This document shows, piece by piece, positions 48,991-57,457 of a stretch of 64,000 nucleotides of DNA. Position numbers and translations under genes: made by a program. Where the stretch lies: positions 62,001 to 126,000 of the forward strand of contig JALCLH010000009.1 in assembly GCA_022647765.1 (NCBI GenBank). Direction: 5' to 3'. The DNA comes from Acidipropionibacterium sp. Lineage in GTDB: Bacteria > Actinomycetota > Actinomycetes > Propionibacteriales > Propionibacteriaceae. The notes under the pieces are model-generated. The model was not told the DNA's origin. It worked only from the letters and a program-made list of their open reading frames with translations, and did not search any database. Positions within the stretch are counted from its first letter, which is position 1. Every line of letters begins with the position of its first letter.

Positions 48991-49608
48991 TCAGAACGGA
49001 CGGTCCAGCCCGCTGACGTCCAGTCCGGTGCGGCCTCCCGACCAGGCCCGGGCCGCGGAGTCGATGGTTCCGGGAAGGGAGTCCAGCCAGGAGACCGGGA
49101 CCTCCCAGCGGTTCCCGGCGGCGTCGATCAGCCGCACCACCGGACCGGCGCCGATGCTGCTGCCCAGCACGGCGAACTCGGAGACGTCGCCCCACCCGAC
49201 CAGGTCCAACGCAGAATCCCGAGGATGGGGCTGGACGCCCTGGAAGCCGTCCTGCTCCCCCGCCCGCCCGGCGACCCGCTGCTCGCGGCGCATCGCCACA
49301 CCGTCCGGATCCAGCCTCAGCACGGTTCCCTCGTTGATGGTGAGCAGGTCCTTGCGGGCGGCCCGCAGCCGGAGGTTCTGGATGGTGAACAGCACGATGA
49401 AGACCACCAGCCAGCTGATCAGCATCCCCATCAGGGTGCCCAGGTCGAAGGAATCGCGGGCGATCGCCCAGATCAGTGCGAAGACGGCGGCGATGACCAG
49501 GGCCTGCAGAGCCAGCCGCAGCCGGGTGGCCTGGTGGCGCGCCACCCGCCCTGCCGCAGGGACGGGGTTGTAGGCGACCTCCAGGGCCGCCCCGCCGGAG
49601 TCGGTCAT
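48991..49608 (-). CDS. Two-helix membrane protein, YcxB/PH-like
   Basis: 205 residues. A short cytosolic N-terminus leads to two adjacent helices (LALQALVIAAVFALIWAI and TLMGMLISWLVVFIVLFTI). A cytosolic beta-rich domain follows, with NEGTVLRLDPDGVAM, LVGWGDVSEFAVLG and VVRLIDAAGNRWEVPVSWL. This hairpin-plus-PH-like layout resembles YcxB-type proteins, but the assignment is tentative. The start at 49608 excludes an unrelated upstream stretch. It lies 46 bases downstream of the trmH gene on the same strand. Confidence 0.62.
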   Translation of the reverse strand: MTDSGGAALEVAYNPVPAAGRVARHQATRLRLALQALVIAAVFALIWAIARDSFDLGTLMGMLISWLVVFIVLFTIQNLRLRAARKDLLTINEGTVLRLDPDGVAMRREQRVAGRAGEQDGFQGVQPHPRDSALDLVGWGDVSEFAVLGSSIGAGPVVRLIDAAGNRWEVPVSWLDSLPGTIDSAARAWSGGRTGLDVSGLDRPF

Positions 49609-49654
49609 GGGGTTGAGCCTACTGGTGCTCGCCGTGGACCCGGCGCAGTACCGG

Positions 49655-50359
49655 TCATGAGTGCGCAGCCCAGCGCAACGCCCAGTGGTACATCGCGATC
49701 GCCGAGGCGGCCCCAGCATTGATCGACCGGGTCGACCCGTACTGGGTGATCGCCACCAGGGACCGGCAGCCGGCCACCACCTCCTCGGTCAGCCCGGAGC
49801 CCTCCGAGCCGAAGATCAGGCAGCAGTCCCGGGGCAGTTCGGCCTGCTCCAGCGGCACCGAACCGGGCAGATTGTCGACGCCGATCGGTATCAGGCCGTG
49901 CGCCTCGAGCCATTCCAGGAACTCCGGCACAGTCTCGTGGTGGTGAACCGAGAGATAGCGGTCGGTGACCATCGCGCCGCGCCGGTTCCAACGGCGTCTC
50001 CCCAGGATGTGGATCCCCGCGACGTTGAAGGCGTTGGCGGTGCGCACCACCGAGCCGATGTTGAAGTCGTGCTGCCAGTTCTGGATGGCCACGTGCAGCG
50101 GATTGCGCCGGGTGTCGAGCTCGGCGACGATCGCCTCCACACTCCAGTAGCGGTACCGGTCGACGACATTGCGGCGGTCCCCCTGAGCCAGCAGCTCCCG
50201 GTCGTAGCGGGGATCGTCGGGCCAGGGCTCGGGCATCGGTCCGACACCCACCTGCGGCGCGCCGTCCCTCCCGGCCTCGGCAGAGCCTTCATGTCCGGCG
50301 GCGGGCGGCGGCGTGCTCACCGACAGGTCGATCGGCGTCTGCCCACAGGAATCATGCAT
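49655..50359 (-). CDS. TrmH/SpoU family RNA 2'-O-methyltransferase
   Basis: 234 residues. After a Pro/Gly-rich N-terminus come motif 1 (NWQHDFNIGSVVRTANAFNV), motif 2 (CCLIFGSEGSGLTEE) and motif 3 (QYGSTRSINAGAASAIAMYHW) of the knotted SPOUT fold. SAM binds in the knot. Substrate may be tRNA or rRNA; the N-terminus lacks the L30e domain of RlmB, so it resembles TrmH more. It is divergent from the DedA gene 23 bases away. Confidence 0.88.
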   Translation of the reverse strand: MHDSCGQTPIDLSVSTPPPAAGHEGSAEAGRDGAPQVGVGPMPEPWPDDPRYDRELLAQGDRRNVVDRYRYWSVEAIVAELDTRRNPLHVAIQNWQHDFNIGSVVRTANAFNVAGIHILGRRRWNRRGAMVTDRYLSVHHHETVPEFLEWLEAHGLIPIGVDNLPGSVPLEQAELPRDCCLIFGSEGSGLTEEVVAGCRSLVAITQYGSTRSINAGAASAIAMYHWALRWAAHS

Positions 50360-50382
50360 GACTCCAACGTATTGTGTGCCTC

Positions 50383-51201
50383 ATGACGAGCGTCGCCCCA
50401 CTGTTCATCCCGCTTCTTCTCCCCTCCTGGCTGGATCCTCAGCACATCGTTCAGGCAGCCGGAGCATCCGCCCTGTGGCTGGTGGCCCTCATCGTCTTCG
50501 CCGAGTGCGGCCTGGCGATCTTCTTCATGCCGGGCGACTCCCTGCTCTTCGCGATCGGGATGTTCACCGCGGTCGGCCTCACCGCCGGGTCCGAACCTCT
50601 CATCCAGTACGGCGGCAAGGTCGTCACGCTGCTGGTGGTCAACATCGTGCTGATAGTGGCCGCGGTGGCCGGAAATGTCGTCGGCTACTGGATCGGCCAC
50701 CGGCTCGGGCCCGCGCTGTTCCGGGAGCGCGACGGGGTGATGGGCAGGCTCTTCGCGCCGAAGCACATCGCCAAGACCGAGGAGTTCTTCGTCAAGCACG
50801 GCCCGGTGGCGCTGATCCTGGCCCGGTTCGTGCCGGTGGTGCGGACCTTCGTGACGATGGTGGCCGGGATCGGCCGGATGAACTTCCGGAAGTTCATCAC
50901 CTCCACCGCCATCGGCGGCGTCGCCTGGGTGCTGATCGCCGTGCAGGCGGGTCACTTCCTCGGGCAGATCCCACTGATCCGGGACAACTTCGAGGTGGCG
51001 GTGGTCCTCATCGTCCTCATCTCGGTGCTGCCGATGGTGGTCGAGTGGTTGAAGGCGCGCCGGGCCGCGTCTACCGCGGTCGTCGCCGGACCGGCTGCTC
51101 CCGGAGCCGTCGTTCGACCGGTGGAGCCCGCGGCATCCTCCGAGGAGATCTACGACGCCATCGGGGAGAATCTGGCCCGGCGCTCCTCCAACACGGACTG
51201 A
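50383..51201 (+). CDS. DedA family membrane protein
   Basis: 272 residues. It contains the DedA/VTT core: FAECGLAIFFMPGDSLLFAIG, GNVVGYWIGHRLGP, and the LILARFVPVVRTFVTMVAGIG stretch in which the Arg residues are needed in known members, then FITSTAIGGVAWV. DedA proteins are lipid scramblases or flippases, several for undecaprenyl phosphate. The C-terminus is Ala/Pro-rich and cytosolic. ATG 50383 fits the family start. The 3' end overlaps the convergent lemA frame by 52 bases. Confidence 0.88.
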   Translation: MTSVAPLFIPLLLPSWLDPQHIVQAAGASALWLVALIVFAECGLAIFFMPGDSLLFAIGMFTAVGLTAGSEPLIQYGGKVVTLLVVNIVLIVAAVAGNVVGYWIGHRLGPALFRERDGVMGRLFAPKHIAKTEEFFVKHGPVALILARFVPVVRTFVTMVAGIGRMNFRKFITSTAIGGVAWVLIAVQAGHFLGQIPLIRDNFEVAVVLIVLISVLPMVVEWLKARRAASTAVVAGPAAPGAVVRPVEPAASSEEIYDAIGENLARRSSNTD

Positions 51202-52112
51202 GCCATCACCGACTGAGCGTTCCAGCACCTTCGGCTTGCATCCAATAGTCCAATACCGTTCGGCTTGATCGGCGACCGCTTGACGGCCCGCCGTGGCCGG
51301 GACCCTGTGCCCCGAGCCGACCGCCCGGGCTCACTCCGGCGGGTCTGGCCGGGAAGATCCTGCCCGGGGTCCGGCCGCCGGTACTCGGGCTGAGCAGATC
51401 CGACGGTCGGCTCGCTCTGCTGGCCGGGGATCTGGTAGCCCGAATTCTGATAGCCCGGAGCCGGCGTCTGATCGCCCCGCCCGAGCTGGTTCTGAGCGCC
51501 GGGTTGGCTCTGCGCTGGGCGCTGGCTGATCTCGCCGAAGTTGACGGTCGGAGCGCTGCGCACCGCCGGGTCCTCGATCTGGAAATAGCCCGCCTTCTCG
51601 AAGTGGAACATATTCGCCGCGAGGTTGGACGGGAAGCTCTCGATCTTGGTGTTGTAGGCGCGCACATTGGCGTTGTAATAGCGCCGCCCGTTGGCGATCC
51701 GGTCCTCGGTGTCCGTGAGCTGACGCTGAAGCTCGAGGAAATTCTCGTTGCTGCGCAGCTGCGGGTAGGCCTCGACCTGGGCGATGAGGTTGTGCACCGC
51801 TCCGGTCAGCTGCGACTCGACCTGGTCGCGCTGGGCGTCGGGGCCGTTTCCGCCGGAGCCCGACGCCAGCTGGACGGCCTGGTTGCGCAGCCGGGTGACC
51901 TCCTCCAAGGTGTTGCGCTCATGGGCGGCCCCGGCGCGCACCGTCTCGACGAGGTTCGGGATGAGCTCGTAGCGGCGGTTCAGCTCCACGTCGACCTGGC
52001 GCCAGGACTCCTGAATGACGTTGCGCAGTTTGACGAGCGAGTTGTACGGGCCGATGAACAGACCGAGCGCTGCTCCGATGACGATGACCAGGATGACGAG
52101 GGCGACGATCAT
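51150..52112 (-). CDS. LemA family protein with unusual C-terminal tail
   Basis: 320 residues. There is an N-terminal membrane helix (VALVILVIVIGAALGLFIG) and then the LemA helical domain: YNSLVKLRNVIQESWRQVDVE, RRYELIPNLVETVR, AYPQLRSNENFLELQRQL, YYNANVRAYNTKIESFPS. A Gln/Pro-rich tail runs into about 70 basic residues of no known type that overlap dedA. A shift in the Pro-rich part would give a stop near 51341, so the tail may be an artefact. LemA proteins are surface or membrane proteins of unknown function with the N-terminus inside. Confidence 0.82.
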   Translation of the reverse strand: MIVALVILVIVIGAALGLFIGPYNSLVKLRNVIQESWRQVDVELNRRYELIPNLVETVRAGAAHERNTLEEVTRLRNQAVQLASGSGGNGPDAQRDQVESQLTGAVHNLIAQVEAYPQLRSNENFLELQRQLTDTEDRIANGRRYYNANVRAYNTKIESFPSNLAANMFHFEKAGYFQIEDPAVRSAPTVNFGEISQRPAQSQPGAQNQLGRGDQTPAPGYQNSGYQIPGQQSEPTVGSAQPEYRRPDPGQDLPGQTRRSEPGRSARGTGSRPRRAVKRSPIKPNGIGLLDASRRCWNAQSVMAQSVLEERRARFSPMAS

Positions 52113-52148
52113 CTGACTGCCTTCCGATCGGGATGGTGTTCCGCAAGC

Positions 52149-52850
52149 CTACCGAGACGCGGTCCGAACCAGGTGGCCGAGGGCCACCGACCGGGCGTCG
52201 GTGGGGGCGGCGTCCCGGCTGGTGGTCAGCGTGATGAGCGGCTGCTGGGCGGCGGCGTCGGGGTGGCCGGGCACCGGGTCGAGGACCCAGGCGTCGGAGG
52301 ACCTCACGGTCAGTCCCGAGAAGGGCACGTCGATCCGGTAGGTGCAGACGGCCGACGGCGTCTCCACGATGACCTCGTCGCCCTTGGCGAGCCGGTCGGC
52401 ATTGCGGAAGGCGTTGGCGCCGGTGGCCGAGCGCCCGGCGACTGCGAAGTTGCCGATCTGACCGGGCAGCGCGGAGCCGCGGTACCAGGCCAGGCCGTGG
52501 TCCAGCGCGTTCGTGGGATCGTCGGTGGAGGCGTAGACCGGCCATCGCCAGTCCGCGCCCAGCTTCGGTATCCGGATGACCGCGATGAGCTGGCCGTCGG
52601 CGGGCCCGGAGACGCCGGCCGCCCGGGAGTTCGCGGGCGCAGATGGCGACGCCGACCAGGCCTGCTGAGCCGAGGATGCGGCGTCCCTCCCCCGGTTGGC
52701 AGCGAGCAGGGTGCTCCCCCACCAGGTCCATGCCATCCAGATCGCCGCAGCCAGCAGCGCCGCGGCGACCGCGAGGATCACCCAGCGGAGGCGGCTGGGC
52801 CTGCCATGGCGGGGCGGTCCCGATGCTCCTGGGGCGCGAGACGCTGTCAT
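52149..52850 (-). CDS. Class E sortase-like protein lacking catalytic Cys and His
   Basis: 233 residues. One membrane helix (residues 23-45) and a linker lead to a sortase barrel (LIAVIRIPKLGADWRWPVY, LPGQIGNFAVAGR, GDEVIVETPSAVCTYRI, PLITLTTS). In active class E sortases the strands read AGH and TLTTC; here they read AGR (R140) and TLTTS (S211, codon AGC). R220, at the catalytic Arg position, is kept. The frame is intact, so this looks like a catalytically dead sortase, perhaps a binding protein. The start overlaps the upstream gene's stop (ATGA). Confidence 0.78.
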   Translation of the reverse strand: MTASRAPGASGPPRHGRPSRLRWVILAVAAALLAAAIWMAWTWWGSTLLAANRGRDAASSAQQAWSASPSAPANSRAAGVSGPADGQLIAVIRIPKLGADWRWPVYASTDDPTNALDHGLAWYRGSALPGQIGNFAVAGRSATGANAFRNADRLAKGDEVIVETPSAVCTYRIDVPFSGLTVRSSDAWVLDPVPGHPDAAAQQPLITLTTSRDAAPTDARSVALGHLVRTASR

Positions 52851-53548
52851 TGGTTGCTTTCCGGGGTGAGGCCGGCCCGGTCCATCTCCCACATCTGGAC
52901 CCGAGCGACCCATTGGTTCATCGGTCGGGTCCAGGTGAAGACGGTGGCCAGCAGGACCAGAATCATGACGAGCCCGATCGGGGCGAGCGGGAAGTGGACG
53001 CCGCGCCAGAACCACACCAGCCAGGCCGCTCCCAGGCCGGTGAACAGCCAGCGGTCGACCTGATGGCCGGTCCTCATCGTCATCGAGAGCACGCATCCGG
53101 CGACCGGCAGCAGCACGATCGGCACCCAGTCGCCGGCGGCCAGGCCGAGGACGAAGGACTGGATGGTGGGACCGAGCACCGACCCGGAGGCGCTGTACGA
53201 GGCGATCCACAGGCATGCGATGACGAAGAGCCACACGGCGCTGGGGACGATGACCAGGATGCGCACGGCGGTGAGCATGCTCGGCGGGGTGGGACGTGGG
53301 AAGGAGGCGGCATGACGACGCCAGTTCCACTGGGGGGCCTGTTGGCCGGGAGGCTGAGAGCGCGGTTGCCCGTTCGGTTGACCGGTGCCCTGCGGGGCGG
53401 GTCGACCGGTCGGTTGTGGGGCCGGTTGGCGACCCCACGGCTGGGTTCCCCGAGGGGGCGTGCCGTGAGGGGACTGCGACCCTTGTGGGGACGGACTGTG
53501 CGAACCCTGTGATCCCCACTGCCCGGGTGGTGGGTAGTGGGCGTCCAT
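52847..53548 (-). CDS. Pro/Gln/Gly-rich N-terminal membrane protein
   Basis: 233 residues from ATG 53548. The first 75 residues are rich in Pro, Gln, Gly and Ser (QGSHSPSPQGSQSPHG, then similar repeats). Four or five helices follow, among them ILVIVPSAVWLFVIACLWIAS and PLAPIGLVMILVLLATVF. The hydrophilic N-terminus resembles cytosolic tails of actinobacterial membrane proteins of unknown function. It is translationally coupled to the sortase-like gene, so the two products may act together at the membrane. Confidence 0.62.
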   Translation of the reverse strand: MDAHYPPPGQWGSQGSHSPSPQGSQSPHGTPPRGTQPWGRQPAPQPTGRPAPQGTGQPNGQPRSQPPGQQAPQWNWRRHAASFPRPTPPSMLTAVRILVIVPSAVWLFVIACLWIASYSASGSVLGPTIQSFVLGLAAGDWVPIVLLPVAGCVLSMTMRTGHQVDRWLFTGLGAAWLVWFWRGVHFPLAPIGLVMILVLLATVFTWTRPMNQWVARVQMWEMDRAGLTPESNQ

Positions 53549-53690
53549 AGGCCCATCATTCCACGGCCGTCCATCGCCGGAGGCTTGACCTGGGAGAGAC
53601 CGGGCCGTCACGGAGAACGGGTCGGGAAGGGTAGCGGGAGATGGGCTGGTGGAGGGGGAGGGTTGAGAGTGCCAGCAAAGTCGGCGGACG

Positions 53691-54503
53691 TCAGGAGAAG
53701 TAGGTCTCTCCCCGCGGCGGGCCCGGGGAGGCGGCGGAGTCGGCGTCGGCGAATGGGGTGGCGGAGTTGAGCATCCGGGTCAGCGCCGCCCCACGTACCA
53801 ACCGGAACGGGAACGGCGCCCCGGCGCAGCGACGGACGACGGCGTCGATCGGCAGCGGCGCATTGCCGGCGGCCAGGATGATGTTGCCATAACGACGTCC
53901 CTTGAGGGTGGCGGACTCGGCCTCCAGAACGACCTGGCTGAAGACCTCGCGCAGTCCGGCGGTCACTCGCCGGGTCCAGCTCATCGGCGCGGAGTCGGTG
54001 ACGTTGGCCACCAGCAGCCCGTCGGGGTGCAGGACCCTTGAGACGTCGGTGAAGAACTCGGCGGTGACCAGGTCCGCCGGAACCCGGGCGCCGTCGAAGG
54101 CGTCCAGGATGACGACGTCGGCGTAGTCCTCGCGCATCGCGGCGATCCCGGTCCGGCCGTCGAGCGGGCGCACCTTGATTCCGGAGTGCGCGGCCGGCGG
54201 GGCCTTGCGGCGCACCTCCTCGGTGAGGGCGGCGTCGGGTTCCAGGACGATCTGCGGGGAGGTGGGGCGGGTGGCGGCGACGTAGCGGGCCAGGTTCATC
54301 CCCGCCCCGCCGACATGGATCACTCTCATCCGGTCGCCGGCGGGGCGATGCAGGTCGAGGTGGTCGGCGATCCGCTCCATGTAGTCGAACTCGAGGTGCA
54401 GGGGGTCCGAGGGATCCAGCCAGGACTGGTCGGCCCCGCCGATCCGCACGATCCAGGCCCCGGGAGTGTCAGGGTCGGGCACCAGGCGGTCGGTCTCGGT
54501 CAT
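53691..54503 (-). CDS. Spermidine synthase-like (spermine/spermidine synthase domain) protein
   Basis: 270 residues from ATG 54503. The fold has a SAM-type motif MRVIHVGGAGMNLARYVA, the acidic strand IVLEPDAALTEEV, the DGRTGI segment, DVVILDAFDGARVPADL (the catalytic Asp region of aminopropyltransferases) and FFTDVSRVLHPDGLLVANV. Actinobacterial proteins of this group lack the polyamine pocket of true SpeE, so a role in polyamine synthesis is doubtful. No speD is nearby. It ends in a short disordered tail. Confidence 0.8.
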   Translation of the reverse strand: MTETDRLVPDPDTPGAWIVRIGGADQSWLDPSDPLHLEFDYMERIADHLDLHRPAGDRMRVIHVGGAGMNLARYVAATRPTSPQIVLEPDAALTEEVRRKAPPAAHSGIKVRPLDGRTGIAAMREDYADVVILDAFDGARVPADLVTAEFFTDVSRVLHPDGLLVANVTDSAPMSWTRRVTAGLREVFSQVVLEAESATLKGRRYGNIILAAGNAPLPIDAVVRRCAGAPFPFRLVRGAALTRMLNSATPFADADSAASPGPPRGETYFS

Positions 54504-54630
54504 GGTCCGAGTGTTCCGCTTTGCGAGGTGGAGGAACAACACGGGGACGCCACCACGACAGGTTGGGCGGGGTCCTGCCTGGCAATCGCTCACGCCACCA
54601 GGACAGGCTCGAGGCTTCCACGTGACCACT

Positions 54631-54735
54631 CACGCCGCCAGGGCAGACTTGGCAGGATCCTCCCCGGCCGCTGCTCATCCCAAGGAGCGCTTGGTCGGAG
54701 CTCTCCCCGGAACTCGGGGTCCCGGTTCGGGCGAC
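54631..54735. repeat. Direct repeat unit 1 (about 105 bp)
   Basis: The unit starts CTCACGCCGCCAGGGCAGAC and continues CCCCGGCCGCTGCTCATCCC, AGGAGCGCTTGG, AGCTCTCCCCGGA and CGGTTCGGGCG. The same blocks in the same order recur at 54933-55080 with about 40 extra bases inserted. Palindrome A copy 4 lies between the two units. The gap 54504-55017 contains no convincing gene. Confidence 0.7.
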
Positions 54736-54820
54736 CGTCACTCCGGTAATCTCCTCGGGCAGCTGGGAGCAGGGCCGATCTGGAACTGAGTCGGGGGGTG
54801 GGGGTGGGGTGAGGGATCGG

Positions 54821-54899
54821 ATGGTCCCGATCACTCCCGATAGGGCGTGTTTCGGCCCGGCGAGCGCAGGTTTGCGGCATGTCGGGAGTAATCGGGACC
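54821..54899. repeat. Extragenic palindrome family A, copy 4
   Basis: The left end ATGGTCCCGATCACTCCCGA equals that of copy 1; the right end is TCGGGAGTAATCGGGACC (one mismatch). The interior (TAGGGCGTGTTTCGGCCCGG) is the most diverged of the four copies. Confidence 0.85.
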
Positions 54900-54932
54900 G
54901 GCCATCCCACGCACAGCTCTGCATCACTACTG

Positions 54933-55080
54933 CTCACGCCACCAGGGCAGACTGCGCGTAGTTCTCCTCCTCGGCGGCCGGTTTCGCGGCGTGGGCGGAG
55001 TCTCCCCCGGCCGCTGCTCATCCCACAAGGAGCGCTTGGGTAGAGCTCTCCCCGGAGTTCGGGGTTCCGGTTCGGGCGGA
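54933..55080. repeat. Direct repeat unit 2, overlapping the HNH gene end
   Basis: This repeats the blocks of 54631-54735: CTCACGCCACCAGGGCAGAC, CCCCGGCCGCTGCTCATCCC, AGGAGCGCTTGGG, AGCTCTCCCCGGA, CGGTTCGGGCGG. It spans the 3' end of the HNH gene. Three further short versions of the last block, pattern (G)TTCGGACGGAGT, follow between 55065 and 55180 and form the repeated tail of the encoded protein. Confidence 0.65.
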
Positions 55081-56588
55081 GTTCGCCCCAGTTACCGTTC
55101 CCGAGATTCGGACAGAGTTCACCCTCAGACTCCCAGCTCCTGATCTCCCGGTTCGGACGGAGTCCTCCCCCAGATTCTCGGCTCCTGTTCTGCTGGCTGC
55201 CGGGTCGACCGCAGATTGTGGCAGGTGTTTCTTCAACCGTTCCGGTGGGAGCATTCGGGGTCTTTTCGTGTCGGGGTCGACGACGATCCGCCACTGGTCC
55301 CTCGAGTGATATCTGTCGGGTTCCACCAGCGCATGGTGATGGCGGCAGACGAGGCAAAGGTTGTCCAGGGAAGTCGGGCCTCCGTCCCACCAGGGAACAA
55401 TATGATGGGCCTGGCATAAATCCGCCGGAACCGTGCAGCCGGGGTGGATGCAATGCTTGTCTCTGACTTCCAGGGCCCTGCGGATCGCTCCGGTGACCAG
55501 CCGGCGCTCCTGCCCCATATCCATCACCTGGGATTCACCGCCCAGCACCACGGGGAGAATCCCGGCCTCGCAGCACATCCGGCGCAGCGATCCCGCATCG
55601 ACGGGAATCTCCCCGGTGACACCATGGACCACACCCGCGGCGATCTCCCCGGCCAGGGCATCGTGAAGATCCTGATAGTTGAGGGTGACAACGAGTCTCG
55701 GCGTCTGACCACCCGCACTGGGGATCTTCTCGAGGCTGGCCAGTAGCCCGACCATGTCGACCAGGGCGTCGGCCATCCTCTGCGCAGTGGACCGGGCCTC
55801 GCGGTGCTCCAACTCGAGGCGGGCGGTCAGGTACTGGGAGTCCGTGATGGCACCCTCGGTGCGCTGAGTCCGGAGGGCTTGGGCCTCGTCGCGTTCGGCA
55901 CGCCGTCCCTTCTCCCCGAACGCCTGCAGAGTGCCGATCACCTGTTGGGCCTCCAGGTCGGGCAGTTGCCCGGAGAACCAGGTGGAACCGTCACCGTCGG
56001 AACCCCACACCAGCCGCCGGTCTTTGACGGCACGGCTTCGCTGGGCGGCAATCCGGGCGCCTCGTCGCCGGGTGAGGGCGCCGCCTCGGGGGCGACTTCT
56101 TCGAGAATCTTCTGGGTGGCGCGTTTGAGCTGTCCGGGTGGAGTGGTGGCCGCCCGGTCGAGGAACAGTCCGGCGGCCCGGTCGACCTGCTCGTCGCTCA
56201 TCTGACCCCGGGGGAACTTGCGGATCTCCTCCCCGATCACCGTCGCATGATCGGGCGACACGTCACCGGCCAGGGCGGCGTCGCGCACGTCCGAGTGGTG
56301 GGCGAGCTTGGAGGCTCGCTTCACCACGCCGATTCCCTGACTGGGCGTGCGCCCCTCGGCGGCGGCCAGAAAATCACCGAGTGGCGTCCCGGTCGTGTGC
56401 TCGGTCGCATTCGCTTTGTCCGCCGCATCGGTGACCACGGCCGCTCCTGCAGCCATCCGGTCGGCCAGTCTGCGTATCCGGGTCATGGCGGTGACTTTGT
56501 CGGCGTCGGACAACGCGGTGTAATCCAGGCGGTCGAGGTGTTCCTCGACCGCCTGGACTCGCGTCCAGAAAGCCGATGTCGCGTCCAT
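55018..56588 (-). pseudogene. 13E12/DUF222-type HNH endonuclease, frameshifted, repeat-derived tail
   Basis: The N-terminal DUF222 region (ATG 56588, MDATSAFWTRVQAVEEHLDRL...) runs to about residue 170. The frame with RRGARIAAQRSRAVKDRRLVW and GDGSTWFSGQLPDLEAQQV then takes over. A one-base deletion near 56078-56082 fits. The HNH domain is complete: RDKHCIHPGCTVPADLCQAHH, IVPWWDGGPTSLDNL, CLVCRHHHALV. These multi-copy actinobacterial proteins are of uncertain function, possibly mobile. The last 50 residues repeat an (N/D)SVRTG-like unit encoded by the local DNA repeats. Confidence 0.8.
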
Positions 56589-56717
56589 AGGAAAAGATTA
56601 CCCGACGTGAGCACCTTGTGCAAGGGTTGAGCACGACTATTTTCCTGCGAATCCTGGGTGATCGAGCGACTCTATCATGGGTCACTGACAGTGATAACTG
56701 TCCCGGTGGTGGGCATT

Positions 56718-56769
56718 GGAAGTCTGACGGATTCTTGTTTGAGTTCAAACGACAATCCGTCAGACTTCC
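56718..56769. repeat. Perfect 16-bp inverted repeat, 20-base loop
   Basis: GGAAGTCTGACGGATT (56718-56733) is exactly complementary to 56754-56769. The loop, CTTGTTTGAGTTCAAACGAC, itself contains GTTTGAGTTCAAAC, a nested inverted repeat. It may be a terminator or the relic of a mobile element; the local base composition is lower in GC than the flanks. Confidence 0.7.
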
Positions 56770-56850
56770 CCTCAAGACACGGGGCCAGCGCCATCAATGT
56801 CGAAACGTCCGGCCGCCTCCCGGGCTTCCCCTAAAGACACCGGGCCAGTG
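56765..56850. repeat. Two direct repeats with a 60-bp period
   Basis: CTTCCCCTCAAGACACGGGG followed by CCAGCG (from 56765) and CTTCCCCTAAAGACACCGGG followed by CCAGTG (from 56825) are near-identical. The first overlaps the right arm of the inverted repeat. Such blocks resemble insertion-sequence ends, but no transposase is present. The remainder of the 56589-57043 gap holds nothing recognisable. Confidence 0.5.
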
Positions 56851-57043
56851 CTGATCACACTCATCGTCGACGGGATTGCCACCTGCACCGAGGACGCCCT
56901 GCGCGTGAGTGCGACCAGCGCCATCCTGCACCGGCCGAGCAGCCATGCCGACGGTCCGGCGTGGCAGTGTCCCGATCAGCAGATCGGAGGCCACGCGTCG
57001 GCGCCGACCGTCAACCGCCATGCGACCGGGCAGGATGGGCGTC

Positions 57044-57433
57044 ATGAGATCCTCGGAGCTGTGCCCCTGTGGCTCAGGACGGTCACTCGGGCGGTGCTGC
57101 GGTCCCGTTCTGGACGACCCGAAGACCGCGGCAACGGCCGAATCGCTGATGCGCTCGCGCTATTCCGCCCATGTCCTCGGCCGATGGAACCACCTGTACG
57201 TCACCTGGCATCCCCGCACACGTCCCGAGCTGGTGGACGACGACGGTCTGGTCTGGACCGGACTCGAGGTGGTGCGCACCGAGGACGGCAGACCCGGGGA
57301 CCGGACCGGCGTCGTTGAATACGTGGCCTCCTTCCGCTTCGGGAAGAAGCGCGACGCCCTGCACGAGACGGCCCGGTTCCAGCGACGGGCGGGAAGATGG
57401 TTCTACGTCGACGGGGATCTGGTGGAGGGCTGA
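57044..57433 (+). CDS. YchJ family protein with SEC-C zinc motif
   Basis: 129 residues from ATG 57044. The N-terminal zinc-binding motif CPCGSGRSLGRCCGP is followed by the YchJ domain: ATAESLMRSRYSAHVLGRW, YLTWHPRTRP-like (YVTWHPRTRP), GVVEYVASFRF, and ETARFQRRAGRWFYVDGDL. The fold is NTF2-like; the family function is unknown. The open frame extends upstream of the ATG without homology. It converges on the DUF4352 lipoprotein gene. Confidence 0.88.
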   Translation: MRSSELCPCGSGRSLGRCCGPVLDDPKTAATAESLMRSRYSAHVLGRWNHLYVTWHPRTRPELVDDDGLVWTGLEVVRTEDGRPGDRTGVVEYVASFRFGKKRDALHETARFQRRAGRWFYVDGDLVEG

Positions 57434-57457
57434 GGCTCGGCGTTCAGCTCTGGAAGC

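Noticed and set aside
55018..56850. Complete insertion sequence or homing element around the HNH gene
   Set aside because: No transposase, matching terminal repeats or target duplication was found; 13E12-type HNH genes occur without such ends.
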